Notes under the pieces: generated by a model
Databases searched by the model: none
What the model saw: only the letters and a program-made list of their open reading frames with translations
Told to the model about the DNA's origin: nothing
Position numbers and translations under genes: made by a program
Shown here: piece by piece, positions 10,301-18,463 of the stretch
Layout of the letters: each line of letters starts with the position of its first letter
How positions within the stretch are numbered: position 1 is the stretch's first letter
NCBI RefSeq assembly: GCF_029948125.1
Contig: NZ_JASAMB010000012.1
Span: 62,001-126,000, forward strand
DNA length: 64,000 bases
From: Catellatospora sp. KI3
GTDB taxonomy: Bacteria; Actinomycetota; Actinomycetes; Mycobacteriales; Micromonosporaceae
Direction: 5' to 3'

Positions 10301-10952
10301 GGACGGCCTGAGACCGGTGGCGCAGTTCGATCCACCCGACCCTTTGCGCCACGCATTGACCTCCAGAGTGCAGATGCGGTACACACGCTCTGGCGAGCTA
10401 CGCCTCCTCTATTCATCACTGGCAGGCCAGTCGGAGATGTTTGCACTGCTCGATGACGGTCGATGGGGACGCTCCATTTCACTCAAATATCGGACAGTGT
10501 GGGCTTCTGACTTCCTGCTTCAACACTCGGAGACGAGGAAAGGATCTTGGACAGTCGATCTGCTGGACCTAGACGGGCAGTCCGTCTGGCAGCGTAGCGT
10601 CGAATCCTCAGCCGAATTGCCATCGTCCAACCTGCTTGTCGTCCCGACCTACGTGGTCATCGTTGGAACCGGCCGAGGGGTGAGCGCCTGGCCGATGCCG
10701 ACTGGACCCGCACTCTGGGAGCACGAGGTTGCGCTGGGGGTCGAAAAGGTGATCGCACACCCGGATGGCCAGTCGTTCCTGTCGGTGTCCGGCTCTGGAG
10801 AGATCGCTCACCGGCTCATCTCCAACGGAGAGATCATCTCTAGGACGTCCGTCAATGATCACCTGCGGGGCACAAGGTTCTCAAGAGCGTGCGGCTTCAA
10901 CGAACTGGTTCTGGACAGTCTGGAATTAGCCGGGGCAGTAATCGTCCCCTGA
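7314..10952 (+). CDS. NACHT NTPase with pentapeptide repeats and C-terminal propeller (bacterial NLR-like)
   Basis: A 1,212-residue cytoplasmic STAND protein. In order: an all-alpha N-terminal domain (about 1-115); a short coiled segment with an internal repeat (FENKLDALQV/FENQLDALPA, about 143-165); a region around 210-340 resembling a degenerate Mrr-type restriction-endonuclease fold (LNYRV, YGTVVILVVDGE, GAWVIAQQRISPSAR, LTFDDLID); a NACHT module with Walker A GEFGTGKSW (about 380), Walker B LLLIFDGFDEM (about 461) and LLSSRTEHF (about 497); pentapeptide repeats of ANLAG/ADLRG/ADLSG type (about 815-870); and a beta-rich C-terminus (880-1212) that looks like a propeller. Bacterial NACHT proteins of this general type act in anti-phage defence. 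It is monocistronic, of lower GC and more mixed codon use than its neighbours, which suggests transfer. The effector and trigger are unknown. Confidence 0.9.
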   Translation: MDYVGGAFKFLSAVAVKPAAEAAQRNDQIVAVLRKLRLEGPVPPADFGALYARTVIDVLYGKPAPVLALFRDQYVRQAFTDSFHSDDYSRLLEEVAGAVERNAESSEFGHLPYRIADEIGPVIERFHYWVTRSRTPAQARFENKLDALQVHFENQLDALPARIAADLLEIPADKFGEMARVALARQDEEQHRQEREPHRGSATPLERLNSDVRAWFATLNYRVTAELGHDDTTYSWTLRAPVTPGRYGTVVILVVDGELMKHYVSRAIEAVREHAADGAWVIAQQRISPSARQGAAEMPSVLCLTFDDLIDLNADFEPYLDWLEDTVRKLRMEQRYVELSCRREEPGEEQPSLYDWKDGGLTEYVHRWLADPAKEHLSVLGEFGTGKSWFALHFAWRLGRLWREAKRRGLPRPRLPLLIPLRTYAKAATVESVISQFFFAEHQLELNYRTFQHLNKMGRLLLIFDGFDEMAARVDRNVMVSNFWELAKVAEPGAKVLLSSRTEHFPDAEGTRQLLAGNVHAAAVSDVEPLRFDIIEIAPMDVDQIRAVLTGITDEYNVKVVMNNEELRDLLRRPVMSELVLEALPDIGAGQRIDMARVYLYAVRRKMDRDIREGRTFTGRPDKLYFLCELAWEMLSTSTMSLNYREFPDRLRTHFGTAVSSPKDIDHWDQDMRSQTLLVRNADGDYSPAHRSLLEFFVAYKLGAELGLLDDDFLDLVNADPRSDGSHYRWSEYFMQHRTNGALPALSRFTAEASDRLASTFGRALNEFTTFQFLWSMISGTDQVKDQLLALARTTGSLPDPQNLGGNCLNLLRFAAPDLAGVNLAGANLAGANPHHDLAISSLAHADLRGADLSGVAMRWTSITGADLTGAFITDVEVLRTFTPQVAVTSFGSIVCTDFGALTDSAVWENGNLHDSPEHEKIGPTDRRRSVAALTNGQVAISATNGLIVRDPDGSTRRALQGRSVVQIVPMEWRSEPAMAVLTRHKGINQYCIVLEDGLRPVAQFDPPDPLRHALTSRVQMRYTRSGELRLLYSSLAGQSEMFALLDDGRWGRSISLKYRTVWASDFLLQHSETRKGSWTVDLLDLDGQSVWQRSVESSAELPSSNLLVVPTYVVIVGTGRGVSAWPMPTGPALWEHEVALGVEKVIAHPDGQSFLSVSGSGEIAHRLISNGEIISRTSVNDHLRGTRFSRACGFNELVLDSLELAGAVIVP

Positions 10953-10979
10953 GCTGCGACCTGTCCCATGCGGGAACAC

Positions 10980-11017
10980 CGTGGTGGTGCCTGCGCTCCC
11001 GTGCAGGCACCACCACG
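10980..11017. terminator. Bidirectional hairpin terminator
   Basis: Perfect 15-bp arms (CGTGGTGGTGCCTGC and complement) with an 8-nt loop, between the convergent NACHT gene and the end of the ten-gene minus operon. Confidence 0.85.
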
Positions 11018-11023
11018 CCGCAT

Positions 11024-12025
11024 TCAGCTGCGCAGTGTCGGCAGGACGCGGCGGCCCAGCAGGTCCACGCCGCGCATCGGGGTGAGCCCGTGCGGGGTGC
11101 CGAACTCGATCCGGGTCACCCCGGCCGCGAACACCGCCTCGGCCTGCGCGGCGATCTGGTGCGGCGTACCGGAGAACGCGAACAGATCCAGCAGGTCACC
11201 GCTGATCAGCGCACCTGCCTCCACATGCTCGCCGCGTCCGACGTGCGCCTGCACCCGGGCCAGCAGCTCCGGGTCGATCTCGACGGTCGGGTCGAGGTCG
11301 GCCACCACGGCCAGGTACATCGCGACCTCGGTCCGGGCCAGGCTCCGCGCGGCCTCGCCGTCCTCGTCGACCACGGTCACCGCGCCCAGGGTCAGCCCGA
11401 CCTCGGACGGCGCCCGCCCGGCCTTGACGGCGGCAGCGTCGAGCCAGCCCCGCATCGTCTTGCCCATGGCCGGGTTGGCCGACCCGCCGACCTTCACATC
11501 GTCGGCGACGGTCGCGGCCAGCTCGGCGGTCCGCTGCCCCCACGTACCGACCAGCAGCGGCACGCGCGGCCGGTGCGGGGTGTAGCGCAGCGCCGTCCCG
11601 GGTGCGATCGACAGCTCTCTTCCGCGGTAACCGGCGGGGTCCTGGCCGAGCAGCAGGTTCACCACGTCGACGGTCTCGCGCAGCCGCCGCAGCGGCCGCT
11701 CCTGCGGCACCCCGACCTGGTCCAGCCACGTGCCCCGGGCCAGGCCCAGGTAGGCGCGGCCCTGCGAGGCGATGTCCAGGGCCGCGATCTGGCCGGCGAT
11801 CTCGGCCGGATGCATCGTGTACGGGTTCAGGCACGCGGGCCCCAGCCCGATCCGGCTCGTATGCTGCGCCGCCACCAGCAGCGGGAAGATCGGCGGCTGG
11901 TACATCAGGTCGCCGAAGACGGACAGCACGTCGAAGCCGTGCCGTTCGGCGAGCTGGGCGATGGCGGCGTACTCGGCGGCGGTCTTGTCGGACTGGACGC
12001 CGAGTCCGATGAGGCGCTGGGTCAT
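11024..12025 (-). CDS. LLM-class (luciferase-like) flavin/F420-dependent oxidoreductase
   Basis: A 333-residue TIM-barrel of the bacterial luciferase-like family (start MTQRLIGLGVQSD). Family features seen are HGFDVLSVFGDLMYQPP, the SRIGLGPACLNPYTMHP segment, the GRAYLGLARGTWLDQVG loop and VPLLVGTWGQRTAELAATVADDV, typical of F420-dependent dehydrogenases of the 5,10-methylenetetrahydromethanopterin-reductase type. The substrate cannot be read from sequence. It is the last gene of the dipeptide-transporter operon and overlaps the previous gene by 4 nt (ATGA), so it is translationally coupled. The longer ORF upstream of 12025 is a shadow of the overlapping gene. F420 use is inferred from family and host, not shown. 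Confidence 0.85.
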   Translation of the reverse strand: MTQRLIGLGVQSDKTAAEYAAIAQLAERHGFDVLSVFGDLMYQPPIFPLLVAAQHTSRIGLGPACLNPYTMHPAEIAGQIAALDIASQGRAYLGLARGTWLDQVGVPQERPLRRLRETVDVVNLLLGQDPAGYRGRELSIAPGTALRYTPHRPRVPLLVGTWGQRTAELAATVADDVKVGGSANPAMGKTMRGWLDAAAVKAGRAPSEVGLTLGAVTVVDEDGEAARSLARTEVAMYLAVVADLDPTVEIDPELLARVQAHVGRGEHVEAGALISGDLLDLFAFSGTPHQIAAQAEAVFAAGVTRIEFGTPHGLTPMRGVDLLGRRVLPTLRS

Positions 12026-12345
12026 GTCAGCTCGTCCGTGGGGATGGTGCGGCGGCCGGTGCGCTCGATGCGCATGATCAGCCGCTCGTCGGGGTCGGGG
12101 CAGGCGACGTGGCAGTCGGTTTCGAGCCAGTCCCCCGGCGGCAGCGGGCGCTGCTTGGCAGGCAGCAGCGGCATGCACGCGGCCAGGGCGTACAGGCAGA
12201 AGTGGCCGCCGGGCGGGGTGGACAGCCGGTTGGACTCGGTCAGGTCGATGTAGTCGCCGACCTTCAGTCCGCACACGGACCGGCCTTCGATCCGTTCGAC
12301 GACGACGCGCAGGTCGTACAGGTCGGTCACGGGCTGGTCGGTCAT
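12022..12345 (-). CDS. TIGR04076 family protein
   Basis: A small cytoplasmic protein of 107 residues matching my recollection of the TIGR04076 pattern: VVVERIEGRSVCGLKVGDYIDL near the N-terminus (a Cys followed by a KVGD turn), an FCLYALAACMPLLPAKQR core, and a CPDPDERLIMRIER strand at the end. The family has conserved cysteines and no established biochemical role; members are often found next to oxidoreductases, as here. Start and stop both overlap neighbours by 4 nt, so its dose is tied to the operon. Family assignment is from remembered motifs. Confidence 0.75.
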   Translation of the reverse strand: MTDQPVTDLYDLRVVVERIEGRSVCGLKVGDYIDLTESNRLSTPPGGHFCLYALAACMPLLPAKQRPLPPGDWLETDCHVACPDPDERLIMRIERTGRRTIPTDELT

Positions 12346-12725
12346 GACAGCTCCTCGGCGTGGTGGTGGACGATGCGCCAGCCGGTCTCGTCGCGGCGCA
12401 GCACGTCGGTGACGCGGAAGACGTCGTCGCGGCCGCCGTCGGCGTACCGGGCGCGCAGCAGGTAGCGGGCCAGGCCGGTCTCGCCCCAGGCCTCGGTGAG
12501 CAGCTCCTCGGGGGCGACGGTGACCGCGCCCCGGGCGGGGGCGCTGGTGCGGGCGGCGGCGCGGCGGTCGCGCAGGTCGTCGAGGGCGGGCAGGCCGTGC
12601 AGCAGGGCGGGGGCGTCGGACTCCCACATGGTCAGGTCGGGGTGCAGGTGGGCGTCGAAGCCGGGGCGGTCGCCGAGGGAGCGGTACATCGCGGTGATGA
12701 CCGCGGCGATGTCGGACGTGGTCAC
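12342..12725 (-). CDS. NTF2/SnoaL-like small protein
   Basis: A 127-residue single-domain protein with the alpha+beta cone pattern of the NTF2/SnoaL superfamily: an N-terminal helix (IAAVITAMYRSLG), HLHPDLTMWESD, then strands ending in VFRVTDVLRRDETGWRIVHHHAEEL, a typical SnoaL-like C-terminus. Such folds serve as isomerases, cyclases, hydrolases or ligand binders, so no reaction is assigned. The GTG start at 12725 overlaps the upstream DUF885 stop (GTGA) and its stop overlaps the TIGR04076 start (ATGA). The much longer ORF on this strand is an out-of-frame extension. Confidence 0.75.
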   Translation of the reverse strand: MTTSDIAAVITAMYRSLGDRPGFDAHLHPDLTMWESDAPALLHGLPALDDLRDRRAAARTSAPARGAVTVAPEELLTEAWGETGLARYLLRARYADGGRDDVFRVTDVLRRDETGWRIVHHHAEELS

Positions 12726-14383
12726 GGTCGGTCCTTGGGGGTGAGGGCGGTGAGGGTGGCGCGCAGCGGGTCCAGGCCCATCGGGCCCAGCCGCAGCGCG
12801 TCGGCGTGGAACCGCTTGCGGTCGAACGAGGCTCCGGCGCGGGTCTCGGCGTCGTGGCGGGCCTGGGCCCACAGCCGGGCGCCGGCCTTGAACGCGAGCG
12901 CCTGCCCCGGCCAGCCGAGGTAGCGGTCCACTTCGAAGCGGGCGGTGGCGCGGTCGAGCCCGGCCACGGTGGCGAGGAAGTCGACGGCCAGTTCGGTGGT
13001 CCAGGCGGTGGCGTCGGTGAAGCCGTTGCCGGCCGGGATGGGGGCGTCCAGGTGCAGGCCCATGTCGATGACGATGCGGGCGGCGCGCCAGATCTGGCCG
13101 CAGAGCATGCCGAGGCGTTCGGCGGGCCCGCGGTAGAGGCCGAGTTCGTCGGCCAGGCGCTCGGCGTAGTGGGCCCAGCCCTCGGCGTAGCCGTGGACGT
13201 GGCAGAGGTGGCGCTGCCACGGGTGCAGCTCGTCGGTGGTCATGGTGATGGCGAACTGCAGGTGGTGGCCGGGCAGGCCCTCGTGGTACAGGGTGCCGAC
13301 GTGGCTCCATACCGGGATCTCGGCCTGGCCGCCGGGGACCGCCCACCAGATGCCGCCGGGGCGGGTGAGGGCGGCGTCGGGCGGGGTGTAGTACATGACG
13401 CCGGAGGCCGCCGGGCTGAGCCGGCACTGCACCTTGCGGGTCCGGGCCGGGATGTCGAAGTGGGTGCCGTCGAGGGCGTCGGTGACCTGCTCGACGCGCT
13501 CGTTGAGCCACTGCTCCAGGGCCGGTCCGGTGGCGACCCGCCACGCCGGGTCGGCGTCCAGCGCGGCCATGGCCGAGGCGGTGTCGGGGTGGCCGAGTTC
13601 GGCGGCGACCTGCCGCATCTGCTCCGCCGTGCGGCGCAGCTCGTCCCAGCCGTACGCGTACAGCTCGTCGAGGTCGACCCGCGCGCCGAGGAAGCTGCGG
13701 GAGGTGACGGCGTACAGGTCGCGGCCGACGCCGTCGACGGTCCCCGCGCGCGGGGCCAGCTCGGTGCGCAGGAAGTCGACGAACCGGCCGGTCGCCGCGA
13801 CGGCCTGGTCGGCTCCTGCGACGAGCCGGTCGTGGCACCCGCCGCCGGGGTGGGCGGACACGAGCCTGCCGTAGAAGTCGTCGGTGGTGATCCAGGCGGT
13901 GGCCTGGTCGGCGACGGCGAGGACCTGGCGGCGGGCGACGAGGTGACCCCGGTCGGCGGCGTCGCGCAGGGTCGAGGCGTAGGCGTCCAGGGCGTCGCCG
14001 AGCGCTTCCAGGTGCTCGGCGACGACGGTCCAGTCGGCTTCGGTGTCGCGGGGCAGTTGGTCGAAGACCTGGCGGGTCAGGTGCACCGGGGTCGCCAGCG
14101 GTGCGAGCAGCCGGGTGGTGAACCCGGCGTCGTACAGGGCGAGGTCGCTCTCCAGCCGGTCGACCAGGGCGGCCTTGAGGGCGCGTTCGGCGGTCGTGGC
14201 GGCGGTCGCGGTGCGCGCCTGCGCCAGGGTGCGCCGGTCCAGGTCGGTGCGGGCGGCGAACCCGGCCGGGGACAGGTCGCCGAACCGCAGCGGCAGCGGG
14301 CGGCCGACGACGTCGGCGGCGTCGGGGTCGATCGCGGCGAGTGCGGCAAGGTAGGCGTCGGCGACCTCGGTGACGGTGCTCAT
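12722..14383 (-). CDS. DUF885 family metallopeptidase-like protein
   Basis: A 553-residue cytoplasmic protein of the DUF885 family. The zinc-peptidase-like signature is visible as YHEGLPGHHLQ (about residues 365-375), the family's version of an HExxH helix, followed by EGWAHYAERLADELG (about 399-413) that supplies further ligands. There is no signal peptide, so it probably acts on imported peptides. A known relative class hydrolyses small peptides, but its exact specificity is not inferable. It overlaps the amidohydrolase upstream and the NTF2-like gene downstream by 4 nt each. Together with the amidohydrolase it would supply intracellular peptide hydrolysis after uptake by the linked ABC transporter. 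Confidence 0.85.
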   Translation of the reverse strand: MSTVTEVADAYLAALAAIDPDAADVVGRPLPLRFGDLSPAGFAARTDLDRRTLAQARTATAATTAERALKAALVDRLESDLALYDAGFTTRLLAPLATPVHLTRQVFDQLPRDTEADWTVVAEHLEALGDALDAYASTLRDAADRGHLVARRQVLAVADQATAWITTDDFYGRLVSAHPGGGCHDRLVAGADQAVAATGRFVDFLRTELAPRAGTVDGVGRDLYAVTSRSFLGARVDLDELYAYGWDELRRTAEQMRQVAAELGHPDTASAMAALDADPAWRVATGPALEQWLNERVEQVTDALDGTHFDIPARTRKVQCRLSPAASGVMYYTPPDAALTRPGGIWWAVPGGQAEIPVWSHVGTLYHEGLPGHHLQFAITMTTDELHPWQRHLCHVHGYAEGWAHYAERLADELGLYRGPAERLGMLCGQIWRAARIVIDMGLHLDAPIPAGNGFTDATAWTTELAVDFLATVAGLDRATARFEVDRYLGWPGQALAFKAGARLWAQARHDAETRAGASFDRKRFHADALRLGPMGLDPLRATLTALTPKDRP

Positions 14384-15621
14384 CGGGCGAACCTCCGGGT
14401 CAGATTCGTGTCGTCGCGGTACACGACGCCGCCCTTCATGACCAGGTGCAGGGTGCGCAGCGCGCCGATGTCGCGGGTCGGGTCGTCGCGCAGCACGATC
14501 AGGTCGGCGTGCTTGCCGGCCTCGACGGTGCCGAGCCGCTCGTCGGCGCCGAGCCACTGCGCGGGCCGTACGGTGGCGGACTTGAGCGCGTCGGCGGTGC
14601 TCATCCCGGCGTCGACCATGAACTCCAGCTCGCGGACGGTCGCGGTGGTCTCGTCGTAGCCCGCGTGCGGCGGCATGTCGCTGCCCAGCGCGATCGGCAC
14701 GCCGTTGCGGATGGCCAGCTGCAGGCTCTCCCAGTGCCGGGGTCCGGCGCCCAGGGCCCGGTCCATCAGCCAGCCGGGTACGCCTGAGTCGCGGAAGAAC
14801 TGCTCGCAGCGGCTGACCACGATCGTGGGCACGTACCAGACGCCGCGCGCGGCCATCAGCTTCGTGACGTCGTCGGTGAGTTCGTAGCCGTGCTCGACGC
14901 AGTCCAGTCCCAGCTCGACGGCGCGGCGGACCGAGTCGGCCGGTCCGGCGTGGGCGGTGACCTTGCGGCCCCAGTCGTGGGCGACCTGGATGACGGCGGC
15001 CATCTCGTCGTCGAGCAGCTGCGGGGTGTCGATGGCCTCGTGCTGCCCGGCGATGCCGCCGGAGATGCACACCTTGATCAGGTCGGCGCCCGCGCGGATC
15101 TGCTGGCGGGTGAGCTTGCGGAAACCGTCGGCGCCGTCGGCCTCGAGGGCGTCGGCGTCCCAGCCGTGGCCGCCGGTGCAGCACAGGGCGTGCCCGGCGG
15201 TGAAGATGCGCGGCCCGTCGACGGCGCCCTTGTCGATGGCCTTGCGCAGGGCGAAGTCGGCGTACCGGCTCTCGCCGACCAGGCGGGCGGTGGTGATGCC
15301 CGCGTGCAGGGTGCGCCGGGCCGAGTCGGCCATCAGCAGCACCAGTTCGGCCTGGTCGGAGCGGTGCACCTCGTCGCCGAAGTGGCCGGGCAGGCCGAGC
15401 GACAGGTGGACGTGCATGTTGGTCAGGCCGGGCATGAGGTACCCGCCGCCGAGGTCGACGACGGTCCGGCCGGGGGCTTCGGCCAGTACGTCGTCGACGG
15501 GTCCGACGGCGCGGATCATGCCGGCGGGGTCGACCCATACCGCGTGGTCGGGGTGGACGGTGTCGCTGACGGCGTCGTAGACGGAGCAGTTGACGAGCAC
15601 CTGCTCGACTGGGCGGAACAT
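14380..15621 (-). CDS. Metal-dependent amidohydrolase, prolidase-like
   Basis: A 413-residue amidohydrolase-superfamily enzyme. Metal ligands are visible: H70xH72 (NMHVHLS), the likely carboxylated Lys183 (LIKVCISGG), His224 (VTAHAG), His244 (VEHGYEL) and Asp315 (GSDMPPH). This K-H-H-D pattern and the N-terminal beta-sandwich (GGGYLMPGLTNMHVH) match the imidazolonepropionase-like/Xaa-Pro or Xaa-Arg dipeptidase branch, suggesting hydrolysis of an imported dipeptide or cyclic amide. The start has a strong AAGGAGG site that overlaps the TAA of the ATPase gene just upstream (9-nt gap). Its last bases overlap the DUF885 start. Substrate assignment to proline peptides is inferred from context only. 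Confidence 0.85.
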   Translation of the reverse strand: MFRPVEQVLVNCSVYDAVSDTVHPDHAVWVDPAGMIRAVGPVDDVLAEAPGRTVVDLGGGYLMPGLTNMHVHLSLGLPGHFGDEVHRSDQAELVLLMADSARRTLHAGITTARLVGESRYADFALRKAIDKGAVDGPRIFTAGHALCCTGGHGWDADALEADGADGFRKLTRQQIRAGADLIKVCISGGIAGQHEAIDTPQLLDDEMAAVIQVAHDWGRKVTAHAGPADSVRRAVELGLDCVEHGYELTDDVTKLMAARGVWYVPTIVVSRCEQFFRDSGVPGWLMDRALGAGPRHWESLQLAIRNGVPIALGSDMPPHAGYDETTATVRELEFMVDAGMSTADALKSATVRPAQWLGADERLGTVEAGKHADLIVLRDDPTRDIGALRTLHLVMKGGVVYRDDTNLTRRFAR

Positions 15622-15630
15622 GCTGCCTCC

Positions 15631-16581
15631 TTACAGGTGGGCGGGCTGGGGCTGGTGGAGCCAGCAGGCGACGGCGGCCGACGGTCCGGTCGCGACGGTG
15701 GGCGGTGCTTCGGCGCAGCGGTCGAAGGCGTGCGGGCAGCGGGGCGCGAACCGGCACCCGGACGGCGCGTTCGCCGGGTCCGGCACCTCGCCCGCCAAGG
15801 TCGCGGGCAGCACCGGCTCGGCGCTGATGCGGGGCACAGCGTCGATCAGAGCACGGGTGTACGGGTGGAGCGGCTGTTCCCACAACCGGCGGGTCGGCGC
15901 CGCCTCGACGATCTTCCCGAGGTACATGACGGCGGTGACGTCGGCGATCTCGTGCACCAGCGCCAGGTCGTGCGAGATGAACAGCATGCCCATCCCGAGT
16001 TCTCGGACCAGCCCCACCAGCAGGTTCACCACCTGCGCCTGCGACGAGGCGTCCAGGGCGGTGACCGGCTCGTCGGCGATGATCACCCGGGGCTGCGGGG
16101 CCAGGGCGCGGGCGATGGCCAGCCGCTGGCGCTGCCCGCCGGAGAACTGGTGCGGGTAGCGGGCGGCCGCGGTGGCGGGCATGCCGACTCGGTCGAGCAG
16201 CTCGGCGACGCGGGCGCGCCGGGCCGGGCCGGCCACCTCGGCCGGTACGCCGTCGAGCAGCTGCTCGCCGACGGCGCGGCGCGGGTTGAGCGAGGCGTAC
16301 GGGTTCTGGAACACCATCTGCAGCCCGACCTCGTCGGCGTTGCGGCGGCGCCAGCCCAGCGGGGTGACCGGCCGTCCGGCGTAGCGGACCTGGCCGGCGC
16401 TGGGGGCGGTCAGCCCGGCGGCGACCCGGGCCAGCGACGACTTGCCGCACCCCGACTCCCCGACCAGCCCGACGATCTGCCCCGGCGCGACGGCCAGGTC
16501 CACCCCGGCCACGGCCCGGACGGGGGCGCGGCCGCGCGGCTTGTGCTCGACGTGCACGGCCTCGATCTCCAGCAGCGTCAC
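15631..16581 (-). CDS. dppF: Oligopeptide/dipeptide ABC transporter ATPase, DppF/OppF type
   Basis: The second ATPase subunit of a peptide importer, 316 residues. Walker [11 protein letters not shown]-loop LQMVFQNPYASLNP, signature FSGGQRQRLAIARALA, Walker B VIIADEPVTALD and the C-terminal oligopeptide-transporter extension with an HPYTRALI motif and a Cys cluster (CRFAPRCPHAFDRC) are all present. The GTG start at 16581 overlaps the preceding ATPase stop (GTGA). It works in the cytoplasm bound to the two permeases and heterodimerises with the DppD-type subunit. Confidence 0.92.
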   Translation of the reverse strand: MTLLEIEAVHVEHKPRGRAPVRAVAGVDLAVAPGQIVGLVGESGCGKSSLARVAAGLTAPSAGQVRYAGRPVTPLGWRRRNADEVGLQMVFQNPYASLNPRRAVGEQLLDGVPAEVAGPARRARVAELLDRVGMPATAAARYPHQFSGGQRQRLAIARALAPQPRVIIADEPVTALDASSQAQVVNLLVGLVRELGMGMLFISHDLALVHEIADVTAVMYLGKIVEAAPTRRLWEQPLHPYTRALIDAVPRISAEPVLPATLAGEVPDPANAPSGCRFAPRCPHAFDRCAEAPPTVATGPSAAVACWLHQPQPAHL

Positions 16582-17555
16582 GCCGCCACCTCCAACTCGG
16601 TACGGATCACGCACGCCGAGGTGCGGTCGGGCCCCGCCGGGTGCAGGGGCGGCACGGCGGTGCGGCACTCGTCGCGTACGTGCGCGCAGCGGGTGCTGAA
16701 CGCGCAGCCGGGCGGCAGTTCGCCGGGGGCGGGCGGGCTGCCCGGGATCGGGGTGAGCGCCACACCGGTCTGGCCGCCGTGCGGGCGGGCGCCCAGCAGC
16801 GCGGCCGTGTACGGGTGCCGGGGTCCGGTCAGCAGCGCCCCGGTCGGCCCGGCCTCGACGACCCTGCCGGCGTAGAACACGTAGCTGCGGGCGGTCAGGG
16901 CACTGAGCACGCCGAGGTCGTGGGTGATGAACGCGACGGCGAGCCCGGTGTCGCGGCGCAGCCGGTCCAGCAGCGCCAGGATGCCGGCCTGGACGGTGAC
17001 GTCCAGGGCGGTGGTCGGCTCGTCGGCGATGAGCAGGCGCGGCTGGGCGGCCAGGGCGCCGGCGATCGCGACGCGCTGGCGCATGCCGCCGGAGAACTGG
17101 TGCGGGTAGGCGCGCAGGGCCCGTTCGGGGTCGGGCAGGCGTACCTGGTCGAGCAGGTCGACGGCGCGGCGCTGCGCGGCCTTGCGGTTCATGCCGAGGT
17201 GGATGCGCATGTGCTCGGTGAGCTGCGTGCCGACGGTGAGCATGGGGTGCAGGGCGGCGGTGGGGTCCTGGAAGACCATGGCGATGCCGCGGCCGCGTAC
17301 CCGCTGCCAGCCCTTGCGGTCGAGGGTGAGCAGCTCCCGGCCGTCGAAGCGGGCCGAGCCGGTGGTCTTCGCACCGGGCGGCAGCAGGCCGAGGACGGTC
17401 TGGGCGGTCATGCTCTTGCCGCAGCCGCTCTCCCCCGCGATGCCGACGAGCTCGCCCTCGCCGACGGTCAGGGACACGTCGTGCAGGATCGGCAGGGGTC
17501 CGCGGGGTCCGGGCAGGGCCACGGCGAGGCGGTCGATGTCGAGGAGTGCGCCCAT
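16578..17555 (-). CDS. dppD: Oligopeptide/dipeptide ABC transporter ATPase, DppD/OppD type
   Basis: A 325-residue ATPase with Walker [26 protein letters not shown], signature [16 protein letters not shown], Walker [13 protein letters not shown], the switch His in FITHDLGV and the peptide-transporter C-terminal extension (HPYTAALLG, then [14 protein letters not shown]). The start at 17555 lies 2 nt after the permease stop. Order and spacing make it part of the continuous operon from the binding protein to the luciferase-like gene. Confidence 0.92.
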   Translation of the reverse strand: MGALLDIDRLAVALPGPRGPLPILHDVSLTVGEGELVGIAGESGCGKSMTAQTVLGLLPPGAKTTGSARFDGRELLTLDRKGWQRVRGRGIAMVFQDPTAALHPMLTVGTQLTEHMRIHLGMNRKAAQRRAVDLLDQVRLPDPERALRAYPHQFSGGMRQRVAIAGALAAQPRLLIADEPTTALDVTVQAGILALLDRLRRDTGLAVAFITHDLGVLSALTARSYVFYAGRVVEAGPTGALLTGPRHPYTAALLGARPHGGQTGVALTPIPGSPPAPGELPPGCAFSTRCAHVRDECRTAVPPLHPAGPDRTSACVIRTELEVAA

Positions 17556-17557
17556 CG

Positions 17558-18463
17558 TCAGCGTCCGTTCATGTAGCGGGGGTCGAGGCGGTCGCGCAGC
17601 GCGTCGCCGAGGACGTTGAAGGCCAGCACGACGGTGAGGATGGCCAGGCCGGGGAAGACGCTGACCCACCACATGGACAGGTCCTGGGCGCCCAGCGCCA
17701 CCATCGAGCCCCATTCGGCGGCGGGCGGTCGCGGGCCGAGGCCGAGGAAGGACAGGGCGGCCAGCAGCAGTACGGCGTTGCCGAGTTCCAGGGTGGCCAG
17801 CACGATCGCCGGGCCGACGCTGTTGGGCAGCACGTCGCGGCGCAGCGTGGTGATCGGGCCGACGCCCAGCAGCCGGGAGGCGTTGAGGTAGTCCTCGCCC
17901 CGGATGGTGAGCACCGCGCTGCGGATGACCCTGGCGTACACCGGCCAGGAGACGATGACCAGGGCCAGGATCGCGTTGCCGGTGCTCGGGCCGAACGCGG
18001 CGGTGACCGCCATCGCGAGGATGATCTGCGGGAACGCGAACACCAGGTCGGTCAGCCGCATCACGGCCTCGTCGAGGAACCGGCCGACGTACCCGGCGAC
18101 CAGGCCCAGCAGGCCGCCGAGCAGCAGCGCGAGCGCCACGATGGCCAGCGCCAGCGGAATGGACAGGCGGGCGCCGTAGACGACGCGGCTGAACACGTCG
18201 CGGCCCAGCGAGTCGGTGCCGAACCAGTGGGCGCCGCTGGGGCCCTGGTAGGTGTCGACGCTCTGCGCGATCGGGTCGTACGGGGCGATCAGCGGCGCGG
18301 CCAGGGCGATCAGCAGCCACGCGGCGAGGATGCTCAACGCCACCACGGTGACCGGCTGGCGCCAGATGGGACGGCCGGCGGTGGCGCCGCGCACCCGGCG
18401 CAGCCAGCGGCGGCGGTTCAACGGCTTGGCGAGCTTGGGGTCTACTTCGGCGAGGCTTGTCAT
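17558..18463 (-). CDS. dppC: Dipeptide-type ABC transporter permease, DppC/OppC type
   Basis: A 301-residue inner-membrane permease. It has the N-terminal OppC_N segment with one membrane helix (TVVALSILAAWLLIALAAPL), the HWFGTDSLGRDVFSRVVYGARLS motif typical of DppC, five further helices and the EAA-type cytoplasmic loop (YLNASRLLGVGPITTLRRDVLP). It ends LRDRLDPRYMNGR, characteristic of the family. It overlaps the DppB-type stop by 4 nt (ATGA) and pairs with that protein to form the pore. Confidence 0.92.
   Translation of the reverse strand: MTSLAEVDPKLAKPLNRRRWLRRVRGATAGRPIWRQPVTVVALSILAAWLLIALAAPLIAPYDPIAQSVDTYQGPSGAHWFGTDSLGRDVFSRVVYGARLSIPLALAIVALALLLGGLLGLVAGYVGRFLDEAVMRLTDLVFAFPQIILAMAVTAAFGPSTGNAILALVIVSWPVYARVIRSAVLTIRGEDYLNASRLLGVGPITTLRRDVLPNSVGPAIVLATLELGNAVLLLAALSFLGLGPRPPAAEWGSMVALGAQDLSMWWVSVFPGLAILTVVLAFNVLGDALRDRLDPRYMNGR

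Noticed and set aside
12722-16450. A single 1,242-codon ORF that appears to fuse an upstream protein to DUF885
   Set aside because: The upstream part is an out-of-frame shadow of the amidohydrolase and ATPase genes; the DUF885 protein starts at ATG 14383 with the usual 4-nt overlap.
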